Shown: positions 1 through 12,872, counted from the stretch's first letter. The stretch is 64,000 bases of DNA from Rachycentron canadum (GCA_038496675.1 CM076651.1:20531061-20595060), one strand, 5' to 3'. A program made the numbers and translations. Notes: generated by a model from the letters alone, not told the origin.

Positions 1-54
1 ATTGTTGCTTAAAGATTTCCTAGTAAAATATGACTTTTTGTTGTGTGTGTCTAG

Positions 55-2038
55 GTGAAGACAGGTGTGGCTGACATGCAGTTCCTGTTCTGTGACATTG
101 TTCTGGTGACTCTACTAGCTGTCGTCATGGGAAAAGGAGGCCCCAGTGACGATTTGCATCCTTGTAGACCCCCAGCCAGTCTGCTGGCCCTGCCTGTCCT
201 GGGCAGCCTCTTCATCCACACCTGCATGATCATCCTGGGTCAGCTGGTTGCACTCTTCATCACCACCTCACAGGACTGGTTAGTAAGAGATTTTATCACA
301 ACATATCTTAAAGAAATGTTTTGTAATGTCTGAGATGGATGTCAGCATCCCATCTACACTTAATACACAACTTTATCCTTTATATAATTTCAGGTTTATT
401 CCACTCAATTCAACAGTGTTTGGAACAGCCAATCTACCAAACATGGAGGATACCAGTGTGTTTTCCTTGTCAGGTTTCCAGTACATTATCATGGCTGTGG
501 TGGTCACAAAGGGCTACCCTCACAAGAAACCTCTCTTCTATAATGGTAAGTCATGAGTAATATCCAAAGGTTTTGGAACTGAAAGGGTGAGGCATTTAGA
601 CCCATGCAGATAAACAGGTTGGCTGTTCATCACTGTCAGCTTCACTAAATATGTTAAGCGAAAAGTGATTTTCTTTTCTTCTCTTATATTTCCAGTGATA
701 TTCCTGTGTCTACTATTCATCCTTTTTTCCCTGATGACTTGGCTGGTGTTGTATCCTGGGCCTGTTGTTTGCAGAATACTTCAACTGTACAACATATCTG
801 ATATGGGTTACAAAATGCTGCTCGTCGCTGTGGCTGCTCTCAACTTCCTAATATGTTTTGTTGTGGAGGTGAGTGTGGTTATAAAACTTTAATTTTTCCC
901 TTTCAGAACAAACTAGTGTCACATTTGCATGAAAAATGTCTGTCTCAGTCATTAGCACCCACACCATTAGTTACCATCAGTTACAATATAATTCAATGAC
1001 AAGTTTTTATGGCTGGAAAAATGCCCATAGTAACTTCTTTAACCACTGGGAATGCTCATTATATTCAAAACACAGATCATTTTACTGTAACATTTCTACC
1101 TAGTCCTGCTGTTTGTTCACCTTCTGTAGGGGCAGGTGTGCAGTCCACTGCTCGAAAGCTTTTAGCTTTGGATTTAAATCTCCTCTCTGTGCTGGAGTCT
1201 ATGCAGTTTTTGGTTCTCATCTTGCACTCACTCCAGGCGATCAGCATCACTGCAGTATTTATGCAGCAGCTGTTAAGCAACCAGCTGACTAGTAACATCC
1301 AACCATATTTATACAAGCACAGTAGACAGACTGTCTCCTGTTGTCACTAGTGGCTTCCTTACTGTCTGTCTCATACACACAGATGTTCATGTATGTATCA
1401 TGCATCTCTGATTATGCTATTAGTGTTTGGTGTTTAGTTCTCCCAGCAGAATCCAGAGAGCTTTTTCTTTTCTTTTTTTTTGTGTAATGTGAAGTCTGTG
1501 AGCAGTGTATGTGACACTGGGCGGCAGCAGGCTTTAATTTAAAAAAAAAAACACCATACACACTATTTTATGTATCATGAAGCTGAGGGCAGTGCCTGCT
1601 GTCTGCCCCACATGAATTATAGTAATCATGGCCTGGAATCTCAGCTTTTACATGTGAAGTATGGAATGCTTCTATCACAAAACATCAAATTATTAATTTT
1701 GGGCTGGTGGTGGAGCGCAGATACTTGAACATTTCACATGCTTATTTTTTGCCTGGTACATGCTGCCTCACTGTCCGGGACACCTGTGCTTTTCCAAAAA
1801 TGAAAAGTAAAAAATGTACATCAGTTCAAGCCCTTAAATGTACAGTTGGCGTTTGTTTTTTTTTCACCAGGTGCTGATAGACATGGGTATCCTGAACTGT
1901 TTTCGGCTGCTGCGTGGGAGGCGTCAATCCAAGAAACAGTACAAACGTCTGCACATCCTTCTGTCTGACTCTCCGTCATGGCCACCACTTAATCAAACCC
2001 TGACCCCCTCAGACCACAGAGTAATCTGCTTGTCCTAG
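55..2038 (+). CDS. atp13a2: ATP13A2, C-terminal four exons (partial, 5' end outside window)
   Basis: This is the 3' end of a P5B-type ATPase, the late endosomal/lysosomal polyamine exporter ATP13A2. Exons read 55-278, 394-545, 696-868 and 1871-2038; each has AG before and GT after, and the phases join without a break to give 238 residues ending at TAG 2036-2038. The joined protein contains the family's C-terminal membrane half: hydrophobic segments around FLFCDIVLVTLLAVV, PVLGSLFIHTCMIILGQL, VIFLCLLFILFSLMTWL and MLLVAVAALNFLICFVVE. Loop text such as WFIPLN, FSLSGFQYIIMAV and TKGYPHKKPLFYN resembles the human protein. The catalytic P-domain lies upstream of the window. The sister paralogues ATP13A3/4/5 are possible but the WF(V/I)PLN...NLPN loop favours ATP13A2. 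It converges with the next gene on the minus strand. Confidence 0.88.
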
Positions 2039-2097
2039 CATCTGCCTTCCTCTCTTACATTTCTCAGTCGACAGAGACAGTCATGTTTACCTGTAGC

Positions 2098-2103
2098 AAT
2101 AAA
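2098..2103 (+). terminator. polyadenylation signal of ATP13A2
   Basis: AATAAA lies 60 bases after the stop codon and is followed about 20-30 bases later by a TG-rich stretch (2123-2139), the usual downstream element. The 3'UTR would therefore be under 100 bases. Confidence 0.7.
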
Positions 2104-2456
2104 AAGTATTTTTTATGTAAACTGTTGTGTGTGTGTGTTAAGATGTTTTCTATCTAGGTACAGTCTGATTAACTCACTCCACTGGTAGGTCTGCTTGTTC
2201 TAGCCAAATAGAGCATTGTTACCCAATTAAATAAACTCTCTTACCACAAATGTGGAATCTGACCATAGAAGTTATGAGACACCGCATATGTGCAAGGCTA
2301 ACACTTTCATCTGCTCCTCTATAAAATGGAGAATAATTTCCTTTGTGGTGGTTCGTTTTTTTTTTTAAATGACAATGATAACATCCAGACACAGTGGTTG
2401 TTAGACTGGATGACCCAGATGCATAACATGAAAAATACATTTTTTGACAAATCATT

Positions 2457-4449
2457 TTTATTAAATCAGTATTTACAGGCAGTTTGTGTTCTCACTTAGA
2501 GCTCAGCTAAACCCGTCTGTCTCCTGCTCTGCCGCTAGATTTCCTGAACTAAAGTCTCTTACCAGTATTGTGAATTCTCCCTCACATGTATTCACTTTGA
2601 ACTACAGTAATAAAATCAACAACCAGGAAGTAAAGATGTGATACAGGAGGCACAAGCTGAATTCAACCATTATTAGAACTGATGATGTGCACCACTGAAT
2701 ATGGCTTTATTGAGATTTCTTCTCCGTTTGCACAAATATGTGAAAAACTAATATCTATTGGGCACAATGGACAGCCAAGTAGTTGCTACCTCTCTGGCTC
2801 ACATCCAGCTGTGTCTACATGTTTCATATCAGGAGCGGACCATCTGTTACTGAACAAGGGAGTGGTGTTACAATTTCATACTGCAACCAAGATGCCAACA
2901 AAAAAAGAACCTCATTCATTCAATCGTGGGACGTGGACATCGCTTCAGATATATTTCACTGCACACTCTGCATAGCACTGTTTCTAACAAAGTGCCAACC
3001 CAAGCTTAAATATGGACATTTACTGTCTGATTGATCAAAACTGCTGGAAAAATACAATCTTCATTCATTCAGCCTCTTTCGCTTGCACCTGAGTTTCTAC
3101 ATGCTGTACATCAATGACGAACATGATGTAATGAGCACACCGCTGACGAAGTGGAGATACAGCGGAGCAGCTTGAGAAGTACAGCAGTAAATTTATTCCC
3201 CCATCTCCCCATCTGAACCTCCCATGAGTTGGTGCTAACACCACCTTCAAATAATGACATCTGAATTACCTGACATATACACAGGTCGATTTTAAAATGG
3301 GATTTTGGTTAATTTTGATTAAAACACTGCTCTGACATTGCTGCCATTTCATACAAAAAGGCAGAAAAGCTACTTAAAATGGACTTAAATCCAATCCAAT
3401 CTCCTCTTCACTTTTTTTTTTTTTTTTTTTGCTTTTACTTTTAAATAGAAATGATGAAGTGACAGTCAAAGGAAGACAGCTGTAAAGCTTAATTAAAAAA
3501 CAAAAACCGTAAACAGAACTGGTCACATATACAACTTGTCACACATGACCCTTACCCCAAGTTTTTAAAAACAAATGGCAATTTACATATTAGGGGTGCA
3601 CTGATAATGCAAATAGCTCAGTCACCAGACAGGTACCAGTTAAATACTCTGCATTAGTGGTGAGTTTACTGTGGGAGATGTGACACCACAAGAATGCAGC
3701 CCACGGTGTCTGTATGGAAAAACCAAACCATGCCATTTTTTGAGATCATTTTAGCAAAAGACAAAGTGGGAAAAATTTCCCATTTCACAAAAACTGCAGA
3801 TATTATGTTTATTTTAAAAAAATATCAATGTTAAATGTTGTTTTAATGAATAGGTTGGTGGTGAATGTATATGGTGAAGTACTTTTATCTGTACTCAGTA
3901 GGTATCAGAGCATCCCTAAAAGATAAAAATTTTGTGAGCGAACATCTGGAAAATTAAAAACATGAAAGGTGTGAGAAGTGATGTGTGGTATTATTGCTGG
4001 GGAGAAGCTGCTGCACAAGTACCAGCTCATCTCATTTTTTTCTGGCCCATCATGTCTCCTCCTTTCTCTGCCATCCTTTGATAAAGTCTTTGCCGCTGCT
4101 TTGCACACATCCTGAGACGGAGCTGCTGGGGACTGAAGGAGGACAGAGATGGAGGTGAGGGGCATCTCTTAAAGGGATCATCACAGTGAGTCCAGAAGAT
4201 GTCCATAATCACAGTGTCAAACAGACTGGATTGGGGGAGAGAAAAGACTTTGACTTCCTCCTGGAGCTATTCGCTCTCTGTCAGTTCCACACCACTGCTG
4301 GTGGGAGGAGTTGAGCAGCAGTGTGGCTGTATTCACTGCCCATCTGATATAATGGAACTGAAGGAAGGAAGTTTAAGAATACAATGTCTTTGCTCTCAGG
4401 AGGTCCTTGATCTCTCCCCTCTCAATGGCTGGGTGGCTCGGGGGCCCAC
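2457..4449 (-). other. szrd1: probable SZRD1 3'UTR with polyadenylation signal at 2457-2462
   Basis: No coding exon is seen here on either strand. On the minus strand AATAAA occurs at 2462-2457 (TTTATT on plus), giving a 3'UTR of about 2 kb, long but normal for this gene family. The gap to the ATP13A2 polyadenylation signal is about 350 bases, so the two transcripts end tail to tail. The extent is inferred from the signal position alone; an earlier signal could be used. Confidence 0.4.
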
Positions 4450-7275
4450 TTATCTGTGCTGTCGGAACCCTTGGGTGCCGTCTGGACCGGCCGGCTGCCG
4501 GACAGTGTGGTTGTTTGATCGGGTGTCCTCTGAAGGCAACGTAGAATTATTGCGCCCTGGCCTGGCAGAACAAGGAAACAGGAATAAATGAGAGACAGCA
4601 GCGTGCCACACAAAAACAATGTGTCCCTGTCTGTAACACCAGGAAGGGAGCTCAACAAGGCTCCTGACGATCCAAAATCCAAACTGATGTTTATGTTTAG
4701 TATTGTTCTGTTTTTTTCTAGCTTGTGGTGCAACCATCATTTATTTAAGGATTTAAGTTTTCATATTTTTCTCTTAAAAAAAAAAACAAAAAAAAAACAA
4801 AACTGTTTTGTTTTCCCTTTTAGACAATTGACTAACAGTACTATAGACATTAGCATAGAGTGAAAAAAGATAAACACATGCTATTAAGAAACACATTTAA
4901 ATACTCGACAACCAAAAATATTAATTACTCCCATCTGAAGCACCCTTCGGGAAGTCTTGCAGTCGATGCTGCAAGAAAAACCTCTTATCTGTGAGTGAAT
5001 TATTACCTGTCAGTGATGGGCTTGTCCTGAGGCGTCTCCTCTGGGCAGGCACTGCCCAGTATTCTCTTCCTGGCCTCGGCATACTCTGCTTCACGCTGAG
5101 CCAGAGACTTGACCTGTGGTGTAGGCCTGTTCTGATTCAAGGGTGATCCCAGTGACCCATTACTTGCAGGCCGCTTCAAAATGCGTATCTGAGGTGGGGG
5201 TGCTGCTGGTAGAGAGTCATCCTGTATCACCATGGTTGTCTTCAAAGGAGATCGTGCAGAAATGTTACTGGACTCCCTGGAAACGGACCAAAAAGACACA
5301 GTTGAAATCAGTGTAATTAGTGTAACAACAAACAGAAAGAGGCCATTACATTAAAGAGAGGGAAGCAGTACCAATAATAGCTTAGATGATATGTCAATGA
5401 CCAAAGAAACTTTCTGAATTTTTAGTATCAGTTCTTAAATTCAGGTCACTTAAAAAAGTCCAACACACAAAAGTCAAAGCCTCTAGCAAGACAGAATCCA
5501 ATACCAATGCTGATTTTTTCCCCTCACTAATGAACGTCTGTACACAAAACTGCATGAAATTAATTTTGATCAGTTTTACATAAAGTCGGGGATTACTGTG
5601 GTGCCAAAAACTGAATTGGTGATGCACAGAGAATACATAACTGTAAATGATAAGACAGTTTGTTACTGTAGATCAGTCAACTCTGGTCAATACTCAATCC
5701 ACTTAATTATTAGTTCCTGATCGATCAACTGTAAGGTAAACTAAAGACTGGCTCATAAAATTTGTTTGGTGTTCAGGTGTGTACTTATCAAGAAACACAA
5801 ATAAAGCACTGCAGTTTTTGATAGAGCGTCACAAATTTGAACCATGTTCCTTCTTACTTTTCTTTTTGGCTGATCCTTAGCTTCTCTTCTAACCGTTTTT
5901 CCATTTCCTGTGGGGGAAAAAAATAGTCCAAACATGTATTTATGTAAACAAACAACATGGTCAAATTGATTACGGATGGGAGGAACAGTACAGTTGGTAT
6001 TAAGCAAGCAAAAGAGTGGATGGAAAGTAGGATTCAGTTACAAGCTATTTATACATGTGCAGGACAGTTGCCAAGTCATAACAGAGAGAGTGCTCAGCTA
6101 CCAACATTAGCCGGCTGATGTTGACACAAATTGTTAATGTAAGGTTAGCTGGTCTTCCTTCTTAATCGCGGTTGATACTGACTAGCCATAGGAAGGGGCA
6201 TGAAAGGATGTATAACTTCAGCCTGACTAGTTAACAGCGTTACGGCCAACTTCTCAGCCACGTTCTTGACGTCGCGAGCTAGTCTGCCAGACTAGCGCGA
6301 CAACGGCTAATGTTAAGATAAATGTTACCTATATGTGACCTCAATGTCAGCAACTAGTCAGTTTGGAGACATAAGCTCGCTACTCGTCCACTAGTTGCTA
6401 ACATGGCCGAAAAATGTTGTCCACCAATCGCTTGGCTTCGTAACCTAACAGGAAGCCACCAACTTAGTTCACCACGCTAACATTCAGCTAGCTAACCCAA
6501 TAGCATGAATAGTTTGAGCCAGGTCCCATTATAAATGAACGCCAACGTTTCTGCATACGGGCGATTTCGCAGAGTTGCCAATTTAATTATATCATAATGA
6601 ACCTTAAACTGATGCATGTTAATGGCAGTTGTCCACAGAACGGTTCGGTTGGCCGATCTTTTGGAAAACTGTTCAAGTGATATTTCCTTAGTAGTAAGAG
6701 TTACTGGCGCTGGAAAACGTAAGACTGTGCCGAATTGACTACGAGAATACAGGGACACTATCATTTTGTTTGAGGTGCATATATTTTTCAATAAGTAAAT
6801 TAATGTGGCTTCGTAGTCAATTTTTCCACGTTAGCCGTGTAATTTATAGCTTCGCATTAGCTAACGTCAACCACTAGCATTTCAACTAGCTAGTTTATTT
6901 CAAAGGATTTAGTTCGCATCGTCTATGTTCGTTAGCTAATACCCAGGTGTATTGGCGTCGTTTGATGTGAAGTTACACTAAAATACCAAATATCACCTTA
7001 GCTAGTTAGCTGAGTCCACAATAAGTCCGTCTCGCTCGCTAGCTGCTTGACGCTGGCTCGCCAAGTTTCTTAAAGCTAGCGTTAGCATTAGCCACATTGT
7101 TGGCCCGTAGGAGTTCTTAACATGGAACGTTATCAAAACTTCTAAAACAAACAATTCAAAATATAAAGACGTGACCAAAAGGATATTCGCATTTGAATGA
7201 AGAAATATTGAGCTCGTCATTATTTACCCCACTGTCAGCAGCTTCCTCCCAACTTTCGGCGACCTCCTCATCCAT
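4450..7275 (-). CDS. szrd1: SZRD1 (SUZ RNA-binding domain containing 1)
   Basis: A small RNA-binding-type protein defined by the SUZ and SUZ-C domains. Coding exons on the minus strand are 7275-7228, 5907-5858, 5276-5007 and 4561-4450. All junctions are GT-AG and the total of 480 nt is a clean 159 codons plus TAA (human protein 152). It starts MDEEVAESWEEAADSG, nearly identical to the human N-terminus, then EMEKRLEEKLRISQKE. The SUZ core is visible as VIQDDSLPA, PPPQIRILKRP and KSLAQREAEYAEARKRILG, and the C-terminal SUZ-C-like block as VRQPAGPDGTQGFRQHR. The start ATG lies in a CpG-rich stretch typical of a housekeeping promoter. Very sure of identity; the molecular role of this family is poorly defined. 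Confidence 0.95.
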
Positions 7276-7340
7276 GTTTCATTTTGCTCAGACACGCTGC
7301 GGAGGAGGCCGTCCCGGGCTGCTCTAGCCCCGCCTCTCGG
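6080..7340 (-). promoter_or_regulatory. SZRD1 promoter region and intron 1 with dense GCTA/GTTAGC words
   Basis: CpG-containing DNA surrounds the first exon, including CCGTGACGTCAG at 7350-7361 (a CRE-like TGACGTCA). Intron 1 is packed with short words such as GCTAGC, GTTAGC, AACGTTA and CTAGCTAG between about 6100 and 7100. The same texture recurs near other gene starts in the window. The transcription start itself is not determined. Confidence 0.5.
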
Positions 7341-9990
7341 CTGTCTGCAGCCCGTGACGTCAGACTGACGGATTTCCCCACAGCATGATGCCCCTGTACA
7401 CAGCTGATCAGAAAGGGCTACGATTCTGTTTAATGAGGGACTTTTTCCTTGAGACAAGTTGGATTCGTTAACACGAGGCAAAGCAGATCTGGCCCAACAC
7501 ACGCCTGGGTGCTCGACCCGAGCCTCGCCCATAATCCTGCACATCTGGGAGAGTGCAGCTCTATATATTGACTGATTTTCTGTTCTTGTACCACAGTTGA
7601 TCCAGATGTGAAGGCAACATCTTATACTCATGCTGTAGGCCATTCACTGTGGCATTTCTTTGTCATGACCATCTGGACATGGTGTAGTGTGCAGTTGGAC
7701 TATTGTTGTTATAGCCCATTTTCCTATGGTTTATTGGTTTACTGTATTGCATTTCAATTCTAACAGTGAGATGTGACAGACAAATTCTATATTTATAATA
7801 AATTCTACTGCAGTATCTATTTTTGACCTTTAAATTTTGTCAAACATCTTATTCCCATAAATACACACTGAAATTGTAGGTTCATATAAGAAATCCTGAT
7901 CTTCCTTGTAGGTAAACTGGAGAAATTATATGAAGCCTTTGTAAAGTCACAGCATAAATAGAGGCTCTGAAGAACAGTTGCTGTAAATGTGAGTGTTTTT
8001 ACTCGGTTGTGCCACATAACATCTTCAATCTATATATTGTCTGAACTTAGACACCACAGTGCTTGCATGGCAAGGTTTATGGTGATATATTTTCATTCAT
8101 ATTAAAATACTTAGGTGGGGTCTGCTAAGGGTGTTAATTCAGGATCAGAGCATCCTATACACAACAAGTCTTTATAATCCCAGAGGTGGTCGGTCCTTCA
8201 CATTATTTCTATAGAGCTGTACCTATTTAAAAAAATAATAATAATAATAATAATAATTAAAAAATAATTAATTCATATTCATGGTCAGATTAAGAGCGTT
8301 TTTGATAAGATTGCTGAAGAAAACATTTACATCTGTGAGCTATGCTGTTTCTATTAGGACACATGGGGGCAGCATGGGTCTATCAATATGATTTTGTAGT
8401 TTGTATGCCATCAGTACCACCTGCTCCAATACATTATTTAAACCTGTAGGCTAACTGACTTATAGTGTATGGCTTAGTAAGAGGATGCAAGAGGATTCAG
8501 CCAACACATACACTGAGTAGTGCAAATTATAAGATATAAATTTGTGAGTGGGGATTGTATTAATCTGGAAAATCGCTGAAAAATGCCCAAAAGGTATTTG
8601 GCCACTTTAAACACCACCACCCGTGTTTTACATGGAATTCCAAATGTTCAAAATAAATAAGACACTGGGTCCTAACTACCAGTCCTGTTCTTTTGTTTTT
8701 ATATCGGACTTTGTCCAATGACTAACTTTGTAGGACTGGGTACATGCAGAAATGTTGATTTATTGCTACCGGTATTACATCTGCTTCCTCGTTGTAATTG
8801 TGTTCAGATAAGAGGTTCTTCCAAATTACATGCTCTCATAGGGATTTGGACCAGATACAGAGGAGCTGAGGTGGACAAAAATAAAAATTAACTCAATTAT
8901 CCAAGTGATATGCAAGTCAACATTTCTTCATTTGCGTAGTTGTCTTCTCCAAGCCACAATATAGATAATTGGTATTGTGTGTAATGTACACGTTTAAGTG
9001 ATCAGCTGATTGCACTGTACACATCAGATGGACCAAAGATTTGTTTTTGAAGGTCATGAGTTGAATCCATCTGAGACATTTAAAAGTGACATGAATACTG
9101 CCATTGGCATGAAAACACCACATCTGTCAGATGTGCTGACGCTCTCAGATAATCTGAATCATTAAGTCTTAAATCTCAATTACATGCTATATTGAGTAGC
9201 TATTTGTACCTCGATGGCAATGTTCTGATTGCAGACTGACCAACAAGTCTTGTATGTTTAATATAATTTCCTGTTTCATATAAAACAATAAAGTGCAGCA
9301 AAACCTTTACAGCCACCATAAAGTTCATACATATTGTTTCAGTAGTAGAGATTCCTATTTTCCTTCATTTTTACTCTTTCTTTCTTTACCGCTAATTGCC
9401 TCTTGTTTTTTCAATCAATCATCAATTGCCTCCCCACTACTCCTAATTTAGTTCAGTTGGTCATTACAAAGTTATTTAAAGACTTCACTCCCATTCATTC
9501 ATTCTTCTTCACTCTTGCCTGGAGTGACAGTTCTGGTAGGAGAAGTTTATGTTGCTTTTTAGAGCTTATACTATGTCCATGTTATTCACTGACTGAACCA
9601 TGTATTTATCCATATATCTTTATATACAAATTTATTATTTTGGCTTCATCTTCAATCTCAAGGATTTCTGGCACAACTTCCTCTACTTTTAAGGTGCACA
9701 GGGAAGGAAAATTGTCTTCTTCTTCATTGTATAATGACCCTAATGAAGGACAAAAGTATAAATGCCCAGCTATGAAACACGATGCAATATACATCAGTCA
9801 TTTCATACTCTGAACATCCAGCTCCAAGCTCCAAGTCCAAAATGTCAGTTGCAGATCAGATACTGTGCTCTTAGTGGTGAATATTTCACAAAGTCAACTT
9901 CATCACTGAGATCAACATCTGGGCCACGTCAACAATAAGGGAATGAACAGTATAAAAATAAAACAAAAACAAAGACAATCATTGAAATTA
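7341..9990. other. intergenic, no gene recognised
   Basis: No exon with splice sites and recognisable protein was found on either strand. It holds an (AAT)n microsatellite with flanking A/T at about 8228-8270 and otherwise AT-rich unique-looking DNA. The open frame at 9403-9813 (136 codons) is low-complexity hydrophobic text with no known motif and is not called as a gene. Confidence 0.6.
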
Positions 9991-11149
9991 AGTATTAGGT
10001 TTATTTGAAATCCAGAGGTGAGTTTTCATTGCAGAGTATTCAATTCATTTCAACAACTCAGAATTAATTGTTCAGTTTGTTCTGTTGTAACTGTAACTGC
10101 AGCAGTAGGTTTTTCAGAGAGAAGGACTTACAAACATCTGGTGTTTAGAACAGCAAATATGAAATAATTATTGAACTGGTTTCAGGTCTTCAGACTGTCA
10201 TATCAGCTGACAACCAAACCAAGATTTATGATGAATATTGAGCATTAATAAAAGAATAAAAGAACTTGAGAAAGGCTAATGTTAATGTGAATTAAAATTA
10301 CATTAGAGTAACTGAGGCATTCACTAACATCCAAGAGGCTGCAAAGTCAAACAACCTTGTACATGACCTGACCAGGTCAAAATATCTGTTGATATCTGTA
10401 TTCAGTAGACTGCGTCAGCCTGCAGCAACATCTCCTCCATCACCTGTCAATGCATAAAGAGGCATCTCTGAGAGAAGGATACATGCTAACTGCTTTAGCA
10501 AAGAATTTCAACACCCAACAGCCAATTTGTAGGGTCATGAAAGAAAACTGTTTCATGTATTAGTTACACAAGGTGGGGGAAAACAAATCAGGAGTCTAAT
10601 AAATAAATGCAATAAAATCAGTGTTGCTCTTAGACCTTCCAGTGAGACCAAAGAACAATGACACTAAAGATTCTCAAGCCACTTAAAGCACCATGCTGAC
10701 ATCTGTCCCGTCAGGGTAAAAGTCAGCTCCAGTCTCCACTCCACTATTACTGCTGGTGTCACTGCACCACGTCTTTGTAAAGCAGACATCACACCACATC
10801 TCCTAAATTAAATTATGAGTTATAAACATATTTCCTGTACTTTTCTGTACCGGGACACCATTTGATACTTCTGTTCTTTAAAATTTTTGTCAACTGTCTC
10901 TTGATGCTTGTTTGCAATCCTGCAGTTGCAATTAAAATATAAGTCCTCACTAGAATAGGAATAGTTACAAAATTAAATAAATTTCAGTTTCCCATGAATC
11001 TTCAATTTATGTAATTTCCTATAAGACTCAATGATTTGATTTGCCTGTCAGTATAATGCTGCTTCACAACAACACACAACATGATCTTTTTAAAGTTGTG
11101 GTTTATCCAGAACAGTTGAGTGCTTTTCTTTCCTAGCTCGCCTCCACCA
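9991..11149 (-). other. smim1: probable SMIM1 3'UTR
   Basis: No coding sequence. On the minus strand the first good AATAAA beyond the SMIM1 stop is at 10005-10000 (TTTATT on plus), giving a 3'UTR of roughly 1.1 kb. Extent is inferred only from that signal. Confidence 0.35.
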
Positions 11150-11668
11150 TTAGCACTTATGGACGTAGTATCCTGTCACGTATCCTATGATGTAGATGGT
11201 CACCAGAGCAGCCAGAGCCCCTGCTGTCTTCACTACTATTCCAGTAGTGCCAACACACAGTCTGTTGTAGAGCCTGTGACCGTTGGAGAAAAGGAGGCAT
11301 TAAAACAGCAGTTTTAGTTTGACTATAAATGTTTCCACTGTTTACTAGCACGAGAACATTCAACTGATAACAGGGTTAAAAAATTATATTTTGTCAAATG
11401 ATATTGACAATATTGTCAATCCTATCCAGCTCATACATCAGTTTACATACATCCCAGTATTTATTCATCCACACCTTCCTACATCTCCATAGGTTTCTCA
11501 GTAACATTAGGACTTCATATTCAATCTTTGGATCTTTATGTCAGGCGTCAGTTTGTTTCACCTCATCATAGTTGACTGTGATGCCTCTACGTTCATGTTG
11601 ATGTTGTCCTCGTTCCAGCGATCATACTGCACACTGCCGGCACTGTTGGGGTCCACGTGGGAAGCCAT
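11150..11668 (-). CDS. smim1: SMIM1, small integral membrane protein 1 (Vel antigen family)
   Basis: A 76-residue single-pass membrane protein, human length 78, known as carrier of the Vel blood group on red cells. Coding exons are 11668-11562 and 11273-11150; the junction AG|G restores an Arg codon and splice sites are GT-AG. The first exon gives MASHVDPN and VQYDRWNED, matching the human (S/Y)xRWED block. The second gives NRLCVGTTGIVVK, a hydrophobic segment rich in small residues, and the near-invariant C-terminal GYVTGYYVHKC before TAA (human ends one Lys later). It is too small and split for simple ORF calling. The acceptor of exon 1 coding part lies at 11695, so a further exon exists upstream. 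Identity is secure from the C-terminus; an N-terminally longer form is discussed in the findings. Confidence 0.9.
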
Positions 11669-12076
11669 TCTTCTCCACAGAGGTTTGTCTGCTGCCTGGA
11701 ATCACTGTTCACTCACTGATCCACTGCTCAGCCAAGGACACACACACTGTGCTCTGACACTGTGAGGATCAAGAGTTGTTTGTGTGCAACTAAGTGTCAA
11801 ATTCTGGTGATAAGAGACAACAAAGATGTAGAGTTTTTGTATAGAAGAAGTATTATAAGTGGGATTTTAAGTGTCTGGCACACATGGCAATTACAATGAG
11901 TTGTGATTTAGATGAATCATGTTAATCAAATGATTATTAAATAAATAAAATAATTTATGTTGTTTAATCAGATCATGTGACTGAAATAATCAGATTGTAA
12001 AGGCAATGATTGGTTGAGTATCACTCAAAGCTAAATTCAGACTCCCAATATTAAAATAAACTTAGTTTGTACTCAC

Positions 12077-12230
12077 CTGAGTCTGAAATAGTCAACAACC
12101 TGCACACAGAGCTCTGGTCTCCAGCACTTTTAAAGGCACGAGTGACTCTGAGGACCATTCCTCCTGCTCGGTACAAGACCTTGGCCATAGTTCATGTGTT
12201 CACTGAGGTCAGTCTGTCATAAATTCATTG
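12077..12230 (-). other. smim1: upstream (5') exon of SMIM1, possibly coding
   Basis: A good minus-strand donor, CAG|GTGAGT, ends this exon at 12077. It holds an ATG at 12188-12186 followed by 37 open codons beginning MAKVLYRAGG. Depending on which of three closely spaced acceptors (ccag, gcag, cag around 11690-11697) is used, this ATG either opens an overlapping upstream ORF or runs in frame into SMIM1. The 5' limit is a guess. Confidence 0.45.
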
Positions 12231-12239
12231 GTTGGATTC

Positions 12240-12300
12240 CAACTGTTGTCTTTCAACTCCTTTTATGACTCCAACTCAGTGATAAAGGGCAATTCAAACT
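12240..12300 (-). promoter_or_regulatory. possible SMIM1 promoter with GATA-type and TATA-like words
   Basis: Reading the minus strand just upstream of the candidate first exon there is CTTTATCACTG (a TGATAA GATA-type site on the plus strand, about 12280-12287), CATAAAAGG (TATA-like, about 12262-12270) and CCAACCAATG. SMIM1 is an erythroid gene in mammals and is GATA1-responsive there, so the arrangement is suggestive. No experimental support is visible in sequence. Confidence 0.3.
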
Positions 12301-12731
12301 CAGTCTTTGGTTTCATCACATCCTTTGCAGATACTGGGCTGCAAAGCAAAAATGCTTAGCGTTGTAGATTTCATGAAACTGCCTCTCCTGCAGAACAGGT
12401 GGTTTAGTCAATATAACATCACTTTGTAATTTCAAAGATTGTTCTGTGGTTGTGCTGTACAGTGCCCTCTTGTGTTTCTGCATGTAAAGAAATTCATTGA
12501 TCAGAGCTACTCACTTTATTATCACAAATAAAGTCATGTATCATAAGCAGAGCATTTACTGATCTTAAAATGTCACAGGCAGGATGTTTAAGCAGGAGTG
12601 GTAGCCCTTGTGGTTTCTGTATGATCAAACAGATTAAACTTGCACATCGACAGAGTTGAATTGACTTTTATTTTGCTTTCATTTTATTTTACTTTTCTGT
12701 GATCAACATCAAATATTATTGTTTACATTTA

Positions 12732-12872
12732 CATAAGACCTTTCCCACCGGTGCTAGGCAAAGAAGTTAAAGCTGGTCCCATGGGTGCCAACTCTGGAAG
12801 GATCAATGGAGTTGATAGCTTGACATAATTGTTGGAGACTGCGGCCCGCTCTTTGTCAGGTATTGAAACTGC
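12732..12872 (-). pseudogene. orphan 3'-terminal exon-like ORF, unidentified
   Basis: On the minus strand a run of 12 C followed by TGCAG forms an acceptor-like site at about 12873-12885. From there 46 codons stay open (VSIPDKERAAVSNNYVK, then LILPELAPMGPALTSLP) to TAA at 12734-12732, and two AATAAA signals follow within about 70 bases (12684-12667 region). Composition looks coding rather than random. I do not recognise the protein, and no preceding exon is evident before the CDK11B promoter 350 bases away. It could be a relic exon, part of a small unknown gene, or a piece of a repeat. Confidence 0.25.

Noticed and set aside
9403..9813. 136-codon open frame in the 7-10 kb spacer
   Set aside because: Low-complexity Phe/Ser/Ile-rich text with no motif, no promoter and no splice context.
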